A stretch of DNA of 64,000 nucleotides from Colwellia sp. MB02u-6 (lineage in GTDB: Bacteria; Pseudomonadota; Gammaproteobacteria; Enterobacterales; Alteromonadaceae). Both the position numbers and the translations under genes were made by a program. The stretch is taken from assembly GCF_014077095.1 (NCBI RefSeq), contig NZ_JACGVG010000028.1, positions 62,001 through 126,000 of the forward strand, given 5' to 3'. This document shows positions 25,891 through 36,900 of the stretch, one piece after another (position 1 is the first letter of the stretch; each line of letters opens with the position of its first letter). The notes below the pieces were generated by a model. The model did no database searches. It saw only the letters and a list, made by a program, of their open reading frames with translations, and was not told where the DNA came from.

Positions 25891-26970
25891 TTATTTCGAA
25901 TCAAAGTTATCGAGGTAAGCGCGGTCTGAAAAGTTAGTCCAGGCACGTACTTGTTTCTGATAAGTGGAAATTGAATCTAAAATCTCTTTTGTTTTAGGAT
26001 CTTTCTCTGCTGCTTCTAGCAAAAGTTCATCATTTGCGAGCTTGATTGCTGTCATAACAGGTTTTGGAAACGATCTAATTTTTACATGAGGGTAATCTTC
26101 TTGAATAGTAGCCAAATTTTTACCACTTTCATGCATCGACTGAATGTACATATCATAAGCGGCCAGTTTCATTGCTGCTGTTAGAATTTTTTGCAAGTCT
26201 TCAGGTAATGAATTATAAGCTTCTGGATTAACCATAAACTGCAGTTCTGTCGCAGGTTCATGCCAACCAGTATAATAATACGGCGCTATTTTATGAAAAC
26301 CCATTCTAAGATCAAGCGATGGGCCAACCCATTCTAATGCGTCAATAGTATTTCTTTCTAGCGCCGTATAGAGTTCGGCAGAAGGAATATTGGTCGGTTT
26401 AGCCCCTAGCTTAGCAAGTACTTCACCAGCAAATCCAGGAATGCGCATTTTTAAGCCCTTAAGATCTTCAACAGTATTGATTTCTTTACGGAACCAACCC
26501 CCCATTTGATTACCGGTATTACCGCCCGGAAATGACATGATGCCGTGTTTGTCATATACCGACTTCATTAATTCCATGCCGCCACCATGGTAAAACCAAG
26601 CATATTGCTCAGGTGCCGTCATACCAAAAGGAAGTGTAGTGAAAAACATCGTATTAAAATCTTTCCCTTTCCAGTAATAAGAAGCCGAATGTCCCATTTG
26701 ATATTGACCATTTTTAACAAAATCGAAAATACCAAAGGCTGACTTGTGTCTGTTTGAAGAATCAATACGAATGGTTAATCGCCCATTTGACATTTCGTCA
26801 ACTAAACGAGCCATATTTTTTGAGGCGTCACCAAATATAGGAAAATTAGGCCCCCAAGTTTCCGCTAATTTCCATCGGTATTTTTTGTTATCGTCAGCAT
26901 CAGCATTTGCAAATCCAGAGAATGCAACTGATGCAATCAATATTGCTTTTAGTATTGAGGTTTTTAACAT
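25891..26970 (-). CDS. dctP: TRAP transporter substrate-binding protein, DctP family (TakP-like 2-oxoacid type)
   Basis: Periplasmic binding protein for the TRAP system. About 359 residues from the ATG at 26970; a GTG two codons earlier is equally open. A signal peptide is visible (LKAILIASVAFSGFANA). The mature part has TAPEQYAWFYHGGGMELMKSVYDKHGI, PGGNTGNQMGGWFRKEI, LKGLKMRIPGFAGEVLAKLGA and ALERNTIDALEWVGP, which resemble the TakP subgroup that binds 2-oxo or other monocarboxylic acids; MRIPG includes the conserved substrate Arg. It is first in the dctPQM operon. The two-component pair transcribed away from it probably controls it. Confidence 0.9.
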   Translation of the reverse strand: MLKTSILKAILIASVAFSGFANADADDNKKYRWKLAETWGPNFPIFGDASKNMARLVDEMSNGRLTIRIDSSNRHKSAFGIFDFVKNGQYQMGHSASYYWKGKDFNTMFFTTLPFGMTAPEQYAWFYHGGGMELMKSVYDKHGIMSFPGGNTGNQMGGWFRKEINTVEDLKGLKMRIPGFAGEVLAKLGAKPTNIPSAELYTALERNTIDALEWVGPSLDLRMGFHKIAPYYYTGWHEPATELQFMVNPEAYNSLPEDLQKILTAAMKLAAYDMYIQSMHESGKNLATIQEDYPHVKIRSFPKPVMTAIKLANDELLLEAAEKDPKTKEILDSISTYQKQVRAWTNFSDRAYLDNFDSK

Positions 26971-27070
26971 GTTCACCTTTCCACCTATTAGTTTATTTTA
27001 AACAACCCATTGTTGCGTAAGTAATCAATTTTCACATAATACCCCGTAAGTAAGTATTAGACTTCTTTAC

Positions 27071-27086
27071 TAGGTATTAGTACCTA
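27071..27086. promoter_or_regulatory. inverted repeat in the dctP / sensor-kinase divergent promoter region
   Basis: TAGGTA-TTAG-TACCTA is a six-base perfect dyad about midway between the divergent dctP and histidine kinase starts. The half site TACCTA resembles heptamers used by NarL-type regulators, and the kinase's partner is a NarL-type regulator, so this is a candidate operator. No experimental or comparative support is available here. Confidence 0.4.
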
Positions 27087-27167
27087 AATATTTATCTATG
27101 ATAGAAAGTTAGTGCTAATTTTGCGATGATTAAATTTTTTATATTGATATTAAGAAAGGCTGTTGAC

Positions 27168-28574
27168 ATGAGAATTCCATTACGGATGTTTTATCTTGCC
27201 ATAATTCAGGTTATTTTAACCTCTTTTATTATCTATTATTTCGTTTCTAGTCAATATCGTGAATTGTCCGATCTTAATGTTAAAACGCTGGAAACTTTCC
27301 TTATTACCCAAAAAGAACAAGAATTAAAAAACTATATTGCCATTGCACTTTCATCGGTCGATCATATGGCTGAGTTATCAGAAGATAAAAAAGACATGGC
27401 TAAAGTTGCGGTAGCCAACATCTTTAAAAATATGCTGTACAACGGAGATGATGGCTATTTTTTTATTTATGATGATAAAGCCATCGCTATTGTTCATCCT
27501 AAACAGCCAGATAGAGTTGGGGAAAGTTGGTGGGATTTAGAAGGTGAAAATGGCGATAAAATCATTCAAGTTTTATTGGCGAATGCTCATGCTGGTGGAG
27601 GATTTTATCGCTATAACTGGCTTAAACCGTCAGGAAAAGTGAAAGCGCCCAAATTGGGCTATTCTATTTACATTGATAAATGGCAATGGATGTTAGGCAC
27701 TGGAGTCTATTTAGATGATGTCTACTCACAACTCAACAACTTACATAAAGAGATTGATTTACATATTAATTATACCAAAAAAATTATTTTGATTGTGGCG
27801 CTTTCGTCCATATTTTTTATATTTTTATTTGGCCTTGCTGTTAATCTAAGTCATAAAAAAAGAGCTGAAGCAAAAATTAGTGAATTAGGTCAACGGATCA
27901 TTGATGTGCAAGAAGAAGAAAACCGGTATATTTCAAGAGAGTTACATGATGGTATTATTCAAACCTTAATTTCAATTAAATATTCGCTCGAAGCCACTAC
28001 TTTTTTTCTTCGAAAAAACAAACAAGAAAAGCCGGTATCACTTAAACAGGCGGAAGATAACCTAGGCTTTGCTATTCACGAAGTGCGAAGAATATCTCAT
28101 CATATGCATCCCCAAATATTAGACGAACTAGGTTTGTCAGCCGCCATTGAAAACCTCAGTCGTGATTTCGCTAAACAAACAAACATTGAGATAAAAGTCA
28201 GCAAACCATTATTAAAAAAACTGCTACCTGATTTTATTAATACAACGCTTTATCGCGTGGTGCAAGAGTCACTCACCAATATTAAAAAACATGCTGGCGC
28301 TAACTGCATATTAATTGACATTTCAATACAACAAACTTGGCTAACCTTGAGTATAAAAGATGATGGTGTAGGCTTTGACGTAAACGCGATAACGAAACAA
28401 AAGCACTCAGGTATTGGCTTAAGAAACTTGGCTGAACGTGTTGAATATCAGCTGGGTACATTTCATATAAGCTCATCCCAAACCGGCACTGAAATAACAG
28501 TTAAAATCCCAACTAAAAGTTTTGCAAATTATTTTAATCACTTAAATCGAGCAGTAAAAAAAAATGATACATGA
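27168..28574 (+). CDS. membrane sensor histidine kinase with Cache domain (NarL-type pair)
   Basis: Senses a small periplasmic ligand and phosphorylates the regulator encoded next. I prefer the ATG at 27168 (AAAGG at good spacing, then MRIPLRMFYLAIIQ leading into helix one); an ATG at 27126 would add 14 residues. 468 residues: helix one, a periplasmic single Cache domain (NMLYNGDDGYFFIYDDKAIAIVHPKQPDRVGESWWDLEG), helix two, HisKA_3 box SRELHDGIIQTLISIKYSLE with His260, and HATPase_c with DDGVGF and GIGLRNLAERVE. Cache kinases next to TRAP genes commonly recognise the transported carboxylate. It overlaps the regulator gene by 11 bases. Confidence 0.9.
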   Translation: MRIPLRMFYLAIIQVILTSFIIYYFVSSQYRELSDLNVKTLETFLITQKEQELKNYIAIALSSVDHMAELSEDKKDMAKVAVANIFKNMLYNGDDGYFFIYDDKAIAIVHPKQPDRVGESWWDLEGENGDKIIQVLLANAHAGGGFYRYNWLKPSGKVKAPKLGYSIYIDKWQWMLGTGVYLDDVYSQLNNLHKEIDLHINYTKKIILIVALSSIFFIFLFGLAVNLSHKKRAEAKISELGQRIIDVQEEENRYISRELHDGIIQTLISIKYSLEATTFFLRKNKQEKPVSLKQAEDNLGFAIHEVRRISHHMHPQILDELGLSAAIENLSRDFAKQTNIEIKVSKPLLKKLLPDFINTTLYRVVQESLTNIKKHAGANCILIDISIQQTWLTLSIKDDGVGFDVNAITKQKHSGIGLRNLAERVEYQLGTFHISSSQTGTEITVKIPTKSFANYFNHLNRAVKKNDT

Positions 28575-29223
28575 TAATAAACAACAAGAAAAAATATCAG
28601 TTTTATTAGTCGATGATCACCCTATGGTTCAAGGGGGATTGTCTGCTTGTCTGGCTTATTACGATGATATCGAAGTAATAGGCGTAGCTCATGATGGTAA
28701 AGATGCACTGAATAAAGCTAACGAGCTCAAACCCAATGTTATCTTGATGGATGTCAGTATGCCAATAATGAATGGTATTGATGCAACAGAGATTATTACC
28801 GAGCAACTGCCCGATACTAAAGTGTTAATTTTTACTATGCATAATAGTTCTGAGTTTGTTCACAGCGCGATTCAAGCCGGCGCTGCAGGTTACATATTAA
28901 AAGACACTTCATCAGAGGAAGTTTATTTTGCAATAAAGGCGGTCACCAAAGGTAATAGCCACTTTAGTCGTTCGATTGCAAAAATGTTACAAGAAAGTCC
29001 ATTGAAAATAGAAAACGATAAATTAACCACACGTGAGCAAGTTATTCTCTCATTTGTTGCACAAGGCTTTTCCAGTAAAGATATCGCTAAAAAGCTCGAC
29101 ATAAGCTTTCGTACTGTTGAAGCTCATCGTCGCAATATAAAGGCTAAACTCAATATAGAATCACTAGCTGACCTTGTTCGCTTTGCTATTAACCATGGCT
29201 TAATTAATAAAGAAGGAGAATGA
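28564..29223 (+). CDS. response regulator, NarL/FixJ family
   Basis: DNA-binding partner of the preceding Cache histidine kinase. 219 residues: receiver domain with acidic pocket VDDH, phospho-acceptor Asp63 in ILMDVSMP and the Lys in YILKDT, then a LuxR-type helix-turn-helix (LTTREQVILSFVAQGFSSKDIAKKLDISFRTVEAHRRNIKAKL). It likely controls the divergent dctPQM operon. The start at 28564 overlaps the kinase by 11 bases. After the stop at 29223 about 280 bases carry no gene. Confidence 0.93.
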   Translation: MIHDNKQQEKISVLLVDDHPMVQGGLSACLAYYDDIEVIGVAHDGKDALNKANELKPNVILMDVSMPIMNGIDATEIITEQLPDTKVLIFTMHNSSEFVHSAIQAGAAGYILKDTSSEEVYFAIKAVTKGNSHFSRSIAKMLQESPLKIENDKLTTREQVILSFVAQGFSSKDIAKKLDISFRTVEAHRRNIKAKLNIESLADLVRFAINHGLINKEGE

Positions 29224-29463
29224 GAAGAGTATTCAGAAGATAGCGCATAATAGGTTGTAAAAGAGAAAATATAAGCTAAAAAACACTGTATTGTTAATTG
29301 TCATCTGTAGAATTAATGCTGATGTTCATTAGCTTGCCCCCTAAGATACCAGGCTATAATTACCTGTCACAAAAAAGTTAATACTTTACGGTAGTAACCC
29401 TATCGATATAAAAGTTAGCTTTTTAAGCTCTAAATAAAGCAGAAAAATCCATGTTAATGCCGT

Positions 29464-29494
29464 AAAAACGGCCGTCAAATCGCGCAACGGCCGT
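29464..29494 (-). terminator. Rho-independent terminator of the adhC-fghA operon
   Basis: The self-complementary octamer ACGGCCGT occurs twice (29468-29475 and 29487-29494), giving an 8-bp GC-rich stem with an 11-base loop; on the minus strand it is followed by a T-run (29468-29464). It starts seven bases after the fghA stop. Confidence 0.85.
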
Positions 29495-29501
29495 GATGCT
29501 G

Positions 29502-30353
29502 TTATTGGGTAAAGTGCTGAGCATGAAAACGTAAGTGCTCTTCAATAAATGATGAGATAAAGTAATAACTGTGATCATAACCTTCATGGATAGTTAACGC
29601 TAATGGATAACCATTAACTTTAGCTGCCGCTACTAATGTTTCAGGCTTTAACTGCTCAACCAGAAAGTTATCCGCACCGCCTTGAGTCACTTTAGCTGGA
29701 ATAAACGCTGTGGCTTTGCGCATTAATTCACTGGCATCATGATTGCGCCAATCAGCTTTGTCTTTACCTAGATAAGTGGTAAAAGCTTTTTTGCCCCAAG
29801 GCGCTTGCACTGGATTACAAATGGGGCTAAATGCCGACATTGAGCTGTAGCGCTCAGGATTTAACATCGCAATAGTTAATGCACCGTGTCCGCCCATCGA
29901 ATGACCACTAATAGCGCGTTGATCTGACACTTCAAATGTAGCTTCAATTATCGCTGGCAACTCATTAACCACATAATCGTACATCTGATAATGACGATTC
30001 CAAGGTGCTTGAGTGGCATTGACATAAAAGCCTGCGCCTTGACCCAAATCATAACCTTCATCATCGGCAACATCATCGCCGCGTGGACTAGTATCTGGAG
30101 CAACAATAGCTATACCTAATTCAGCAGCTATACGCTGTGCACCGGCTTTTTGCATAAAGTTTTCATCAGTGCATGTTAAGCCTGAAAGCCAATACAATAC
30201 GGGTACTTTTTCGCCGTTTGATACTTGCGGCGGCAGGTAAATAGCAAAGCGCATAGTACAATTCAATATTTTGGATTGATGGCTATATTGTTTCTGCCAG
30301 CCACCAAAATTTTTGTTTACACTTACGTTTTCTATTAAATGCTCAATTGTCAT
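29502..30353 (-). CDS. fghA: S-formylglutathione hydrolase
   Basis: Cytosolic serine hydrolase that splits S-formylglutathione into formate and glutathione, the last step of glutathione-dependent formaldehyde detoxification. Start at ATG 30353 (GAGGTG upstream), 283 residues, as for FrmB/FghA. Esterase-D signatures: [41 protein letters not shown] with the nucleophile Ser, and late Asp (QGGADNFL) and His (GYDHSYYFI). It follows adhC, which makes its substrate, in the same direction. Confidence 0.95.
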   Translation of the reverse strand: MTIEHLIENVSVNKNFGGWQKQYSHQSKILNCTMRFAIYLPPQVSNGEKVPVLYWLSGLTCTDENFMQKAGAQRIAAELGIAIVAPDTSPRGDDVADDEGYDLGQGAGFYVNATQAPWNRHYQMYDYVVNELPAIIEATFEVSDQRAISGHSMGGHGALTIAMLNPERYSSMSAFSPICNPVQAPWGKKAFTTYLGKDKADWRNHDASELMRKATAFIPAKVTQGGADNFLVEQLKPETLVAAAKVNGYPLALTIHEGYDHSYYFISSFIEEHLRFHAQHFTQ

Positions 30354-30372
30354 GGTACACCTCACCATATTA

Positions 30373-30412
30373 CCCCCTTTTGTGCTTACAGCTTATGCTG
30401 TAAAAAAGGGGG
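30373..30412 (-). other. intercistronic stem-loop between adhC and fghA
   Basis: Outer arms CCCCCTTTT / AAAAGGGGG (30373-30381 with 30104+300, i.e. 30404-30412) and inner arms TTACAGC / GCTGTAA (30386-30392 with 30397-30403), separated by a four-base bulge on one side. In the minus-strand transcript there is no U-run after it, so it is more likely an RNA-stabilising or processing hairpin than a terminator. It ends 20 bases before the fghA start. Confidence 0.75.
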
Positions 30413-30477
30413 AAAAAATTATATTAAGTTAGCTTGCAATTTATTTTTAAGATAAGTCACAGCGATTAAAATCAAGC

Positions 30478-31662
<1,185 letters not shown>

Positions 31663-31711
31663 TTAATACATTCTTTTAGGCATGATAATACCACTAGATT
31701 ACAATTCACTT

Positions 31712-31725
31712 TTACCAAGTGGTAA
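31712..31725. promoter_or_regulatory. dyad in the adhC / LysR divergent promoter region
   Basis: TTACCA-AG-TGGTAA is a perfect six-base dyad, and further ACCA/TGGT half sites occur on both sides between 31690 and 31755. LysR regulators bind dyads in the space between their gene and a divergent target, so this is a candidate operator for control of adhC-fghA. Confidence 0.45.
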
Positions 31726-31829
31726 CAATAACCACAGTAATCTGGTATTACTAAAGGCTATTATAATTATTTCCTAAAAAATGATAATATAATAATTTAT
31801 AAAAGTATTTGTACATATAGGTAACAATT

Positions 31830-32696
31830 ATGCAGTGGGAAGGGATTAGCGAATTTGTATATGTCGCCGAAAATGAGAGCTTCACACTGGCCTCAAAAAA
31901 AATGGCCATATCAACAGCGCAAGTAAGCCGTCAAATAAGTGCGTTAGAAAAGCGCCTAAATATAAAGTTATTTTACCGCACTACCCGCAAAGTCTCTTTA
32001 ACAGAAGAAGGACGGGTTTTTTATCAGCACTGTCGTAGCGTACTTGATGGCTTAGACGCGGCAGAGCGTGCAATCACCAATCTGCAATCAAAACCTCAAG
32101 GTAAAATTAAACTCACCGCGCCAGTTACCTATGGTGAAAAACAAATATTGCCACTAGTGAATAATTTTGTAAGGCGCTATAGCGATGTTGAAGTATCAGC
32201 TTACTTAAGTAACCGACAAATTGACTTAGCCGAAGATGGTTATGATTTAGCCATTCGTCTTGGCAAATTAAGTGATTCATCGATGATGGCAAAAAAATTA
32301 GGTAAACGAACCAACTATGTTTGTGCCTCGCCACGTTATCTCGACAGTCATGGCATACCCCACTCTATATCAGAGCTAAGTAAACACAACTGTTTATTGG
32401 GCACAGCAGATTATTGGCACTTTAGAGAATTAAATAAAGAAAAAAGTGTCCGCGTCAAAGGTCGATTACGCTATAACAGTGGTCATAGCTTAACCGATGC
32501 CGCACTCAAAGGTTTAGGCATAGTGCAATTACCCGATTATTATGTGCAACAACATCTACAAAGTGGTGAACTGATCTCTTTATTAGATAATTATCGTGCT
32601 CTTGATGAGGGCATATGGGCAGTCTACCCACAAAATCGACATTTATCTCCCAGAATAAGGCTACTGGTGGACTACTTGGCTGAGCAGTTAGTGTAA
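31830..32696 (+). CDS. LysR-family regulator, divergent from adhC
   Basis: 288 residues with an N-terminal winged helix-turn-helix (FVYVAENESFTLASKKMAISTAQVSRQISALEKRLNIKLFYRTTRKVSLTEEG) and a substrate-binding effector domain of the CrgA/DsdC-like subgroup (KLTAPVTYGEKQILPLVNNFVRRYSDVEV, YDLAIRLGKL). The N-terminal MQWEGISEFVYVAENESFTLAS is characteristic of regulators found beside adhC-fghA in marine gammaproteobacteria, and the divergent layout supports control of formaldehyde detoxification. The inducer is unknown. A weak AGG lies before the ATG. Confidence 0.9.
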   Translation: MQWEGISEFVYVAENESFTLASKKMAISTAQVSRQISALEKRLNIKLFYRTTRKVSLTEEGRVFYQHCRSVLDGLDAAERAITNLQSKPQGKIKLTAPVTYGEKQILPLVNNFVRRYSDVEVSAYLSNRQIDLAEDGYDLAIRLGKLSDSSMMAKKLGKRTNYVCASPRYLDSHGIPHSISELSKHNCLLGTADYWHFRELNKEKSVRVKGRLRYNSGHSLTDAALKGLGIVQLPDYYVQQHLQSGELISLLDNYRALDEGIWAVYPQNRHLSPRIRLLVDYLAEQLV

Positions 32697-33301
32697 TCAG
32701 TTGAGTTTTAACCGCTGGTTAATGATATCCCTTCGCTATAAATAGCCAAACATAAGTCCTAGCGATTAAATAGCGCTGTCATTACAAAAAGCAACCGATG
32801 TAATAACGGCTGACTAAGTTCGCTGATATTTATTTGGTGACTTTGTTAGATTACTTTCTTAAATGACTGCAATTTTTCATTGCTCTTAGAAAACCTGTGG
32901 GCAAGCATTCTTTGCAATAAAGCAGCACATATTGATACTTACTGGGATGGATGGCTTGGCTTAATAATGACGGCCTCACAGTCACCTTACAGATTAGGCT
33001 GGATTACGTCGGCACTTTTTAAGTTCAGTACTTATAGCTACTTTTTTATATGTTGTGCAGTTGTATTTTATTCACAACACTAACATTTCATATTCCTACT
33101 GCAGTACTAGAGTATAAAGTGCAACAGGTATTTATCATATATGCCTTTGCCCGTATATTTAAGAAATAAAATATACACTCTGTCATAGGTGTATTTTACT
33201 TAAATCTATGTTTTTAGTATTTGAAGTCTCATTTTACACTCAGTGAATACAGTTTGCACACATGCAAGATTAAGTGCGACATAAATATTTTAAATTAAAG
33301 T
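32697..33301. other. 605-base intergenic region without a supported gene
   Basis: I read both strands and found no convincing gene, RNA or mobile-element remnant. A 67-codon open frame (32880-33083) has no ribosome site and no recognisable domain. The part next to 33301 is very AT-rich; no clear terminator for the giant minus-strand gene is visible. Confidence 0.6.
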
Positions 33302-33916
33302 TTAAAATTTATATGTCAATCCTAAATAGAAAATATTAACATCATTAACATCAAGCGCATAACGCTTAATGCCAGCATTAACTCCCCACACCTCATCTAT
33401 TTTATAAGTGCCTTCAATGCCATAATACATATCAATACCGTCGTTATGATGATCAATGTGTTGATTTTCATAGACACTAACAACATCGCTATCCCAAATT
33501 AACACCCCAAATAGAACAGAGACATTATATTGCTCACTTTGTAAAAAATGATAGTGACCATTAAGTCCGATTCCTTTAACTAAAACAGGCACAATTTTAG
33601 CAACACTTTGGTGATACTCACTCACGATAAGTGTATCGCCCATTATTGCTAAAGACCCTTTACCCATATCAACATAGCTCAGTGTTACACTCCAATCCGT
33701 GGTGATATTAGTCCCTATACCTATAGACCAGCTTGTTGCTTTGTTATCAATTTGAGTAATAACCCCAACAGGAACGTGCTTAAAAACCCCTGAATCTTTT
33801 GCTTTCGCTTGACCAAGTTCAGCTTTAATGAAAGTGTCAAGCTTTGGTGCTTGAGCAGCATAGCTACTCAAACTTATACTCAAGCTAAGCAGCACCCATA
33901 AATTTAAGCATTGCAT
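33302..33916 (-). other. possible separately translated outer-membrane barrel protein inside the giant frame
   Basis: An internal ATG at 33916 begins MQCLNLWVLLSLSISLSSYAAQ, a textbook signal peptide with a cleavage site near SYA, followed by about 180 residues of alternating beta strands (SVTLSYVDMGKGSLAIMG, YGIEGTYKIDEVWGVNAGIKRYALDV) ending in the aromatic YKF expected of outer-membrane barrels. AGGT lies nine to ten bases upstream of this ATG. The module may therefore be made as an independent 204-residue protein, either instead of or in addition to the fusion. Confidence 0.5.
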
Positions 33917-36900
33917 TAATATTTTACCTATTAATGCTTTAGACGTCACTAAAGTGCTTTTTCGTCGAATAAATAGCACGACACTTCCTAGCAGTAAACT
34001 GATTTGCCCAAAACTACCGCCACTCGATTTATTGGTAATAATAATGGTTTCATAAGCATTAACTGTGACCGCAACTTGCCCTTGACTTTCACCGCCATTA
34101 TTATCACTAATGTGATAGGTAACGGTATCAACACCGTCAAAACCAGCACGTGGTGTATAAGCCAGCATGTTATTGCTTATAATTATACTACCCTGCTCTG
34201 CACTAACACTTATTAAAGTTAATTCATCGTTATCAACATCAGTGTCGTTCGCTAGTACATCAATAGTTATGGCTGTTCTATCATCCGTAGTGGCACTATC
34301 ATCTACAGTAACAGGCGCTGTATTTTCAATAACGTTGACAGCTACATCACCAAAGCCTACACCATTGTTACTGTCACTCACACCATAAACAATGGTCGCT
34401 AAACCAAAGAAATTAGCGCCTGGTTGATAGTATAATTTTTGGTCTACAATCGTCACATTACCAAAATCAACATTTGCACTGGTAATACTCAAGCTGTCTC
34501 CATCGCTATCTATATCATTAGCAAGCACATCAATTGTCACTGATTTATTTTCTGTTGTCACAACCTGCTCTGATATAATTTCTGGTAAGGTATTATTGTT
34601 GTTAAAAACAGCAACACCACTAGGGTCAACGATGCGATTATTGGCAACACCATCGTCATCATTTAAGCCACCATCTTCTAGTGTTAACTGTACACACCAA
34701 TGGCCAGCGGTCAACCCAAGGGTCCAGCTATCATCATTTGGCGCAGGACAGTATCCAATTTCTCCAGCGGCTGATGAATAGTAATTATTAGTATCTACAG
34801 CAAACTCAACCCAAACCTTATCTGACGTTAATTTACGATAAATGGCATTTTCAGGAATAGGTAAGCGTTGCGGTAATACCAGGCTAATACTTTGCCCTGC
34901 AACAGGTAACCCACTTAAGATAAAGTCAAAAATACCACCAACATTTGTCGCTTCATTATCATTGATAACTTCATCTACACTCAGTAGTAATGCACCAGAC
35001 TGATTACTCGCCGTATTAATGCCTCGACGTAAACAAGTACTTGGCTCAGTCTCAATAAGGTATAACTCATGCTGACTTATTTCTGAAGTTTGTATATTAC
35101 AACGACTATTATTGTTATCTAAGTAATCAGCAATACCGTCATCATCTGCATCACCATAGCCTTCAGCATTATCAGGAATTAAGTCACCATCGCTATCAAT
35201 ATCAGTCAATGTCGGTAATGCCTCAACAATATCAAGGTAGACAAATACTGTAGTGCTTAATGGCAACTCATTATTATCGGTGACGTTAAGTGACAATTTT
35301 TGCTGTCCTATTGCTACATTTTTGGGGTCAAAGGTAAAGCTTGTATCCTCTGTATCACTGTCAACTAATACACCACTAACACTCATCCAAGCGTAACTAT
35401 GGTTATCATCATTATTAGCATCGAATATTTCACTGCTAATAACCACTTCCCCTAAAGTTTTATCAATTAGTGTCCGTTGTTCATTATCTTGAGAAACCGT
35501 AATACTTGCTTGTGGCGTAAGATTACCTTCAGTAATAGTTAAGGTGAATACTGACTTCGCACCTAAATTAACGTTATCATCAAGAGTAATAACAACGGCT
35601 TCATCAGCTTCAATTACCCCATCACTAAAGGTATCAAATTCGATGTAGCCCAATAAACCAGCATCAATGATAAGCTCACCTAATACTAAGTCATGGTCAT
35701 TGCTATCCGCATCACCACTTACAGAGTAAGGAATGATGACAGGATAAGTCGGTGACTCACCATTTAAGTGAACAGCTACTTTATAATGAGAACCCTCAGT
35801 ACCTTTGCTGTCTAAAGCAATATTAACTAATGGCTGAACAGTAACACGCTGCGTAACAAGTCGCTTAAAGCCATCACTGTCTTGCGCTTGCCAATAGACC
35901 AAATTATTACCCGGGACAAAGCGTGTAATGCCATCAACAAGAAAAACAGGTACTGAACCACCTTCGCTGTTAATGGCCGTAGCAACACCTAAGTCAACCT
36001 TAGTAAATAAAGCCGTCGCATTAATATCAATGTCCTGAGGTAGGGTAATAACAGGCAGTAAGACATCAATATGGTTATCAAAAATAAGTGTTATGTTAGC
36101 TTTACTCTTATCGATATCCTTTGCGGCATTACCATCACTAATAGCATACTGTAATTTAATCTCACCTTCGAAAACACCTTGTATCTGAAAAATTAACTCT
36201 CCTACTTCGATGCTCGCATTACCAATAGCGCTACTAGCATCAATGATGCTCAAAAAATCGCCATCAACATCGCTGTCATTATTTAACACATCAAGTATAT
36301 AACGTCCGCTTTCACTATAGGTAAGAACAATGGTGTCATCTTTAGCGACAGGTGCATCATTAACAGGGTTAATAGTTAACTCAACAGTTACTGGCGCAGA
36401 ATCAGTTTCTGCATCCATTGCTTTATAAGTGAAGTTATCAGTGCCATTGAAGTTTGTATTAGCTATATAAATCCATATACTATCAGTCGATTGAACTAAA
36501 GATCCGTGCACTGGATCGGTCAAAATAACGTAGGTTAATTCATCTTCATCAAAGTCCTCGGCAGATAATATGATGGTTAAATCGCTATCTTCTTCAAGTG
36601 ATAGGGTCTGTGCATCTGCGACTGGAGCTTCATTGGTATTAGTCACCGTAATAGTAAAGGCAAGCAAACTTCCTACGGCATTGGCACTATCAGTCACACT
36701 AATCACAATATCTGCATAATCTGCAGCATCTGTTCTCGAAGGAGTACCCGTTAATGCACCTGTCGAGGTACTAAACCTTGCCCAGCTAGGTTTATTACTA
36801 ATGCTAAAGCTTTGAGTATCACCTGCATCAACATCACTCACTGTTGGAATAAAGCTATAAGCAGCATCTTCCGCTACGGTGGTGGCTGGCGTACCAGAAA

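Noticed and set aside
32880-33083. 67-codon frame in the gap after the LysR gene
   Set aside because: No start signal, no recognisable domain and composition like the flanking non-coding DNA.
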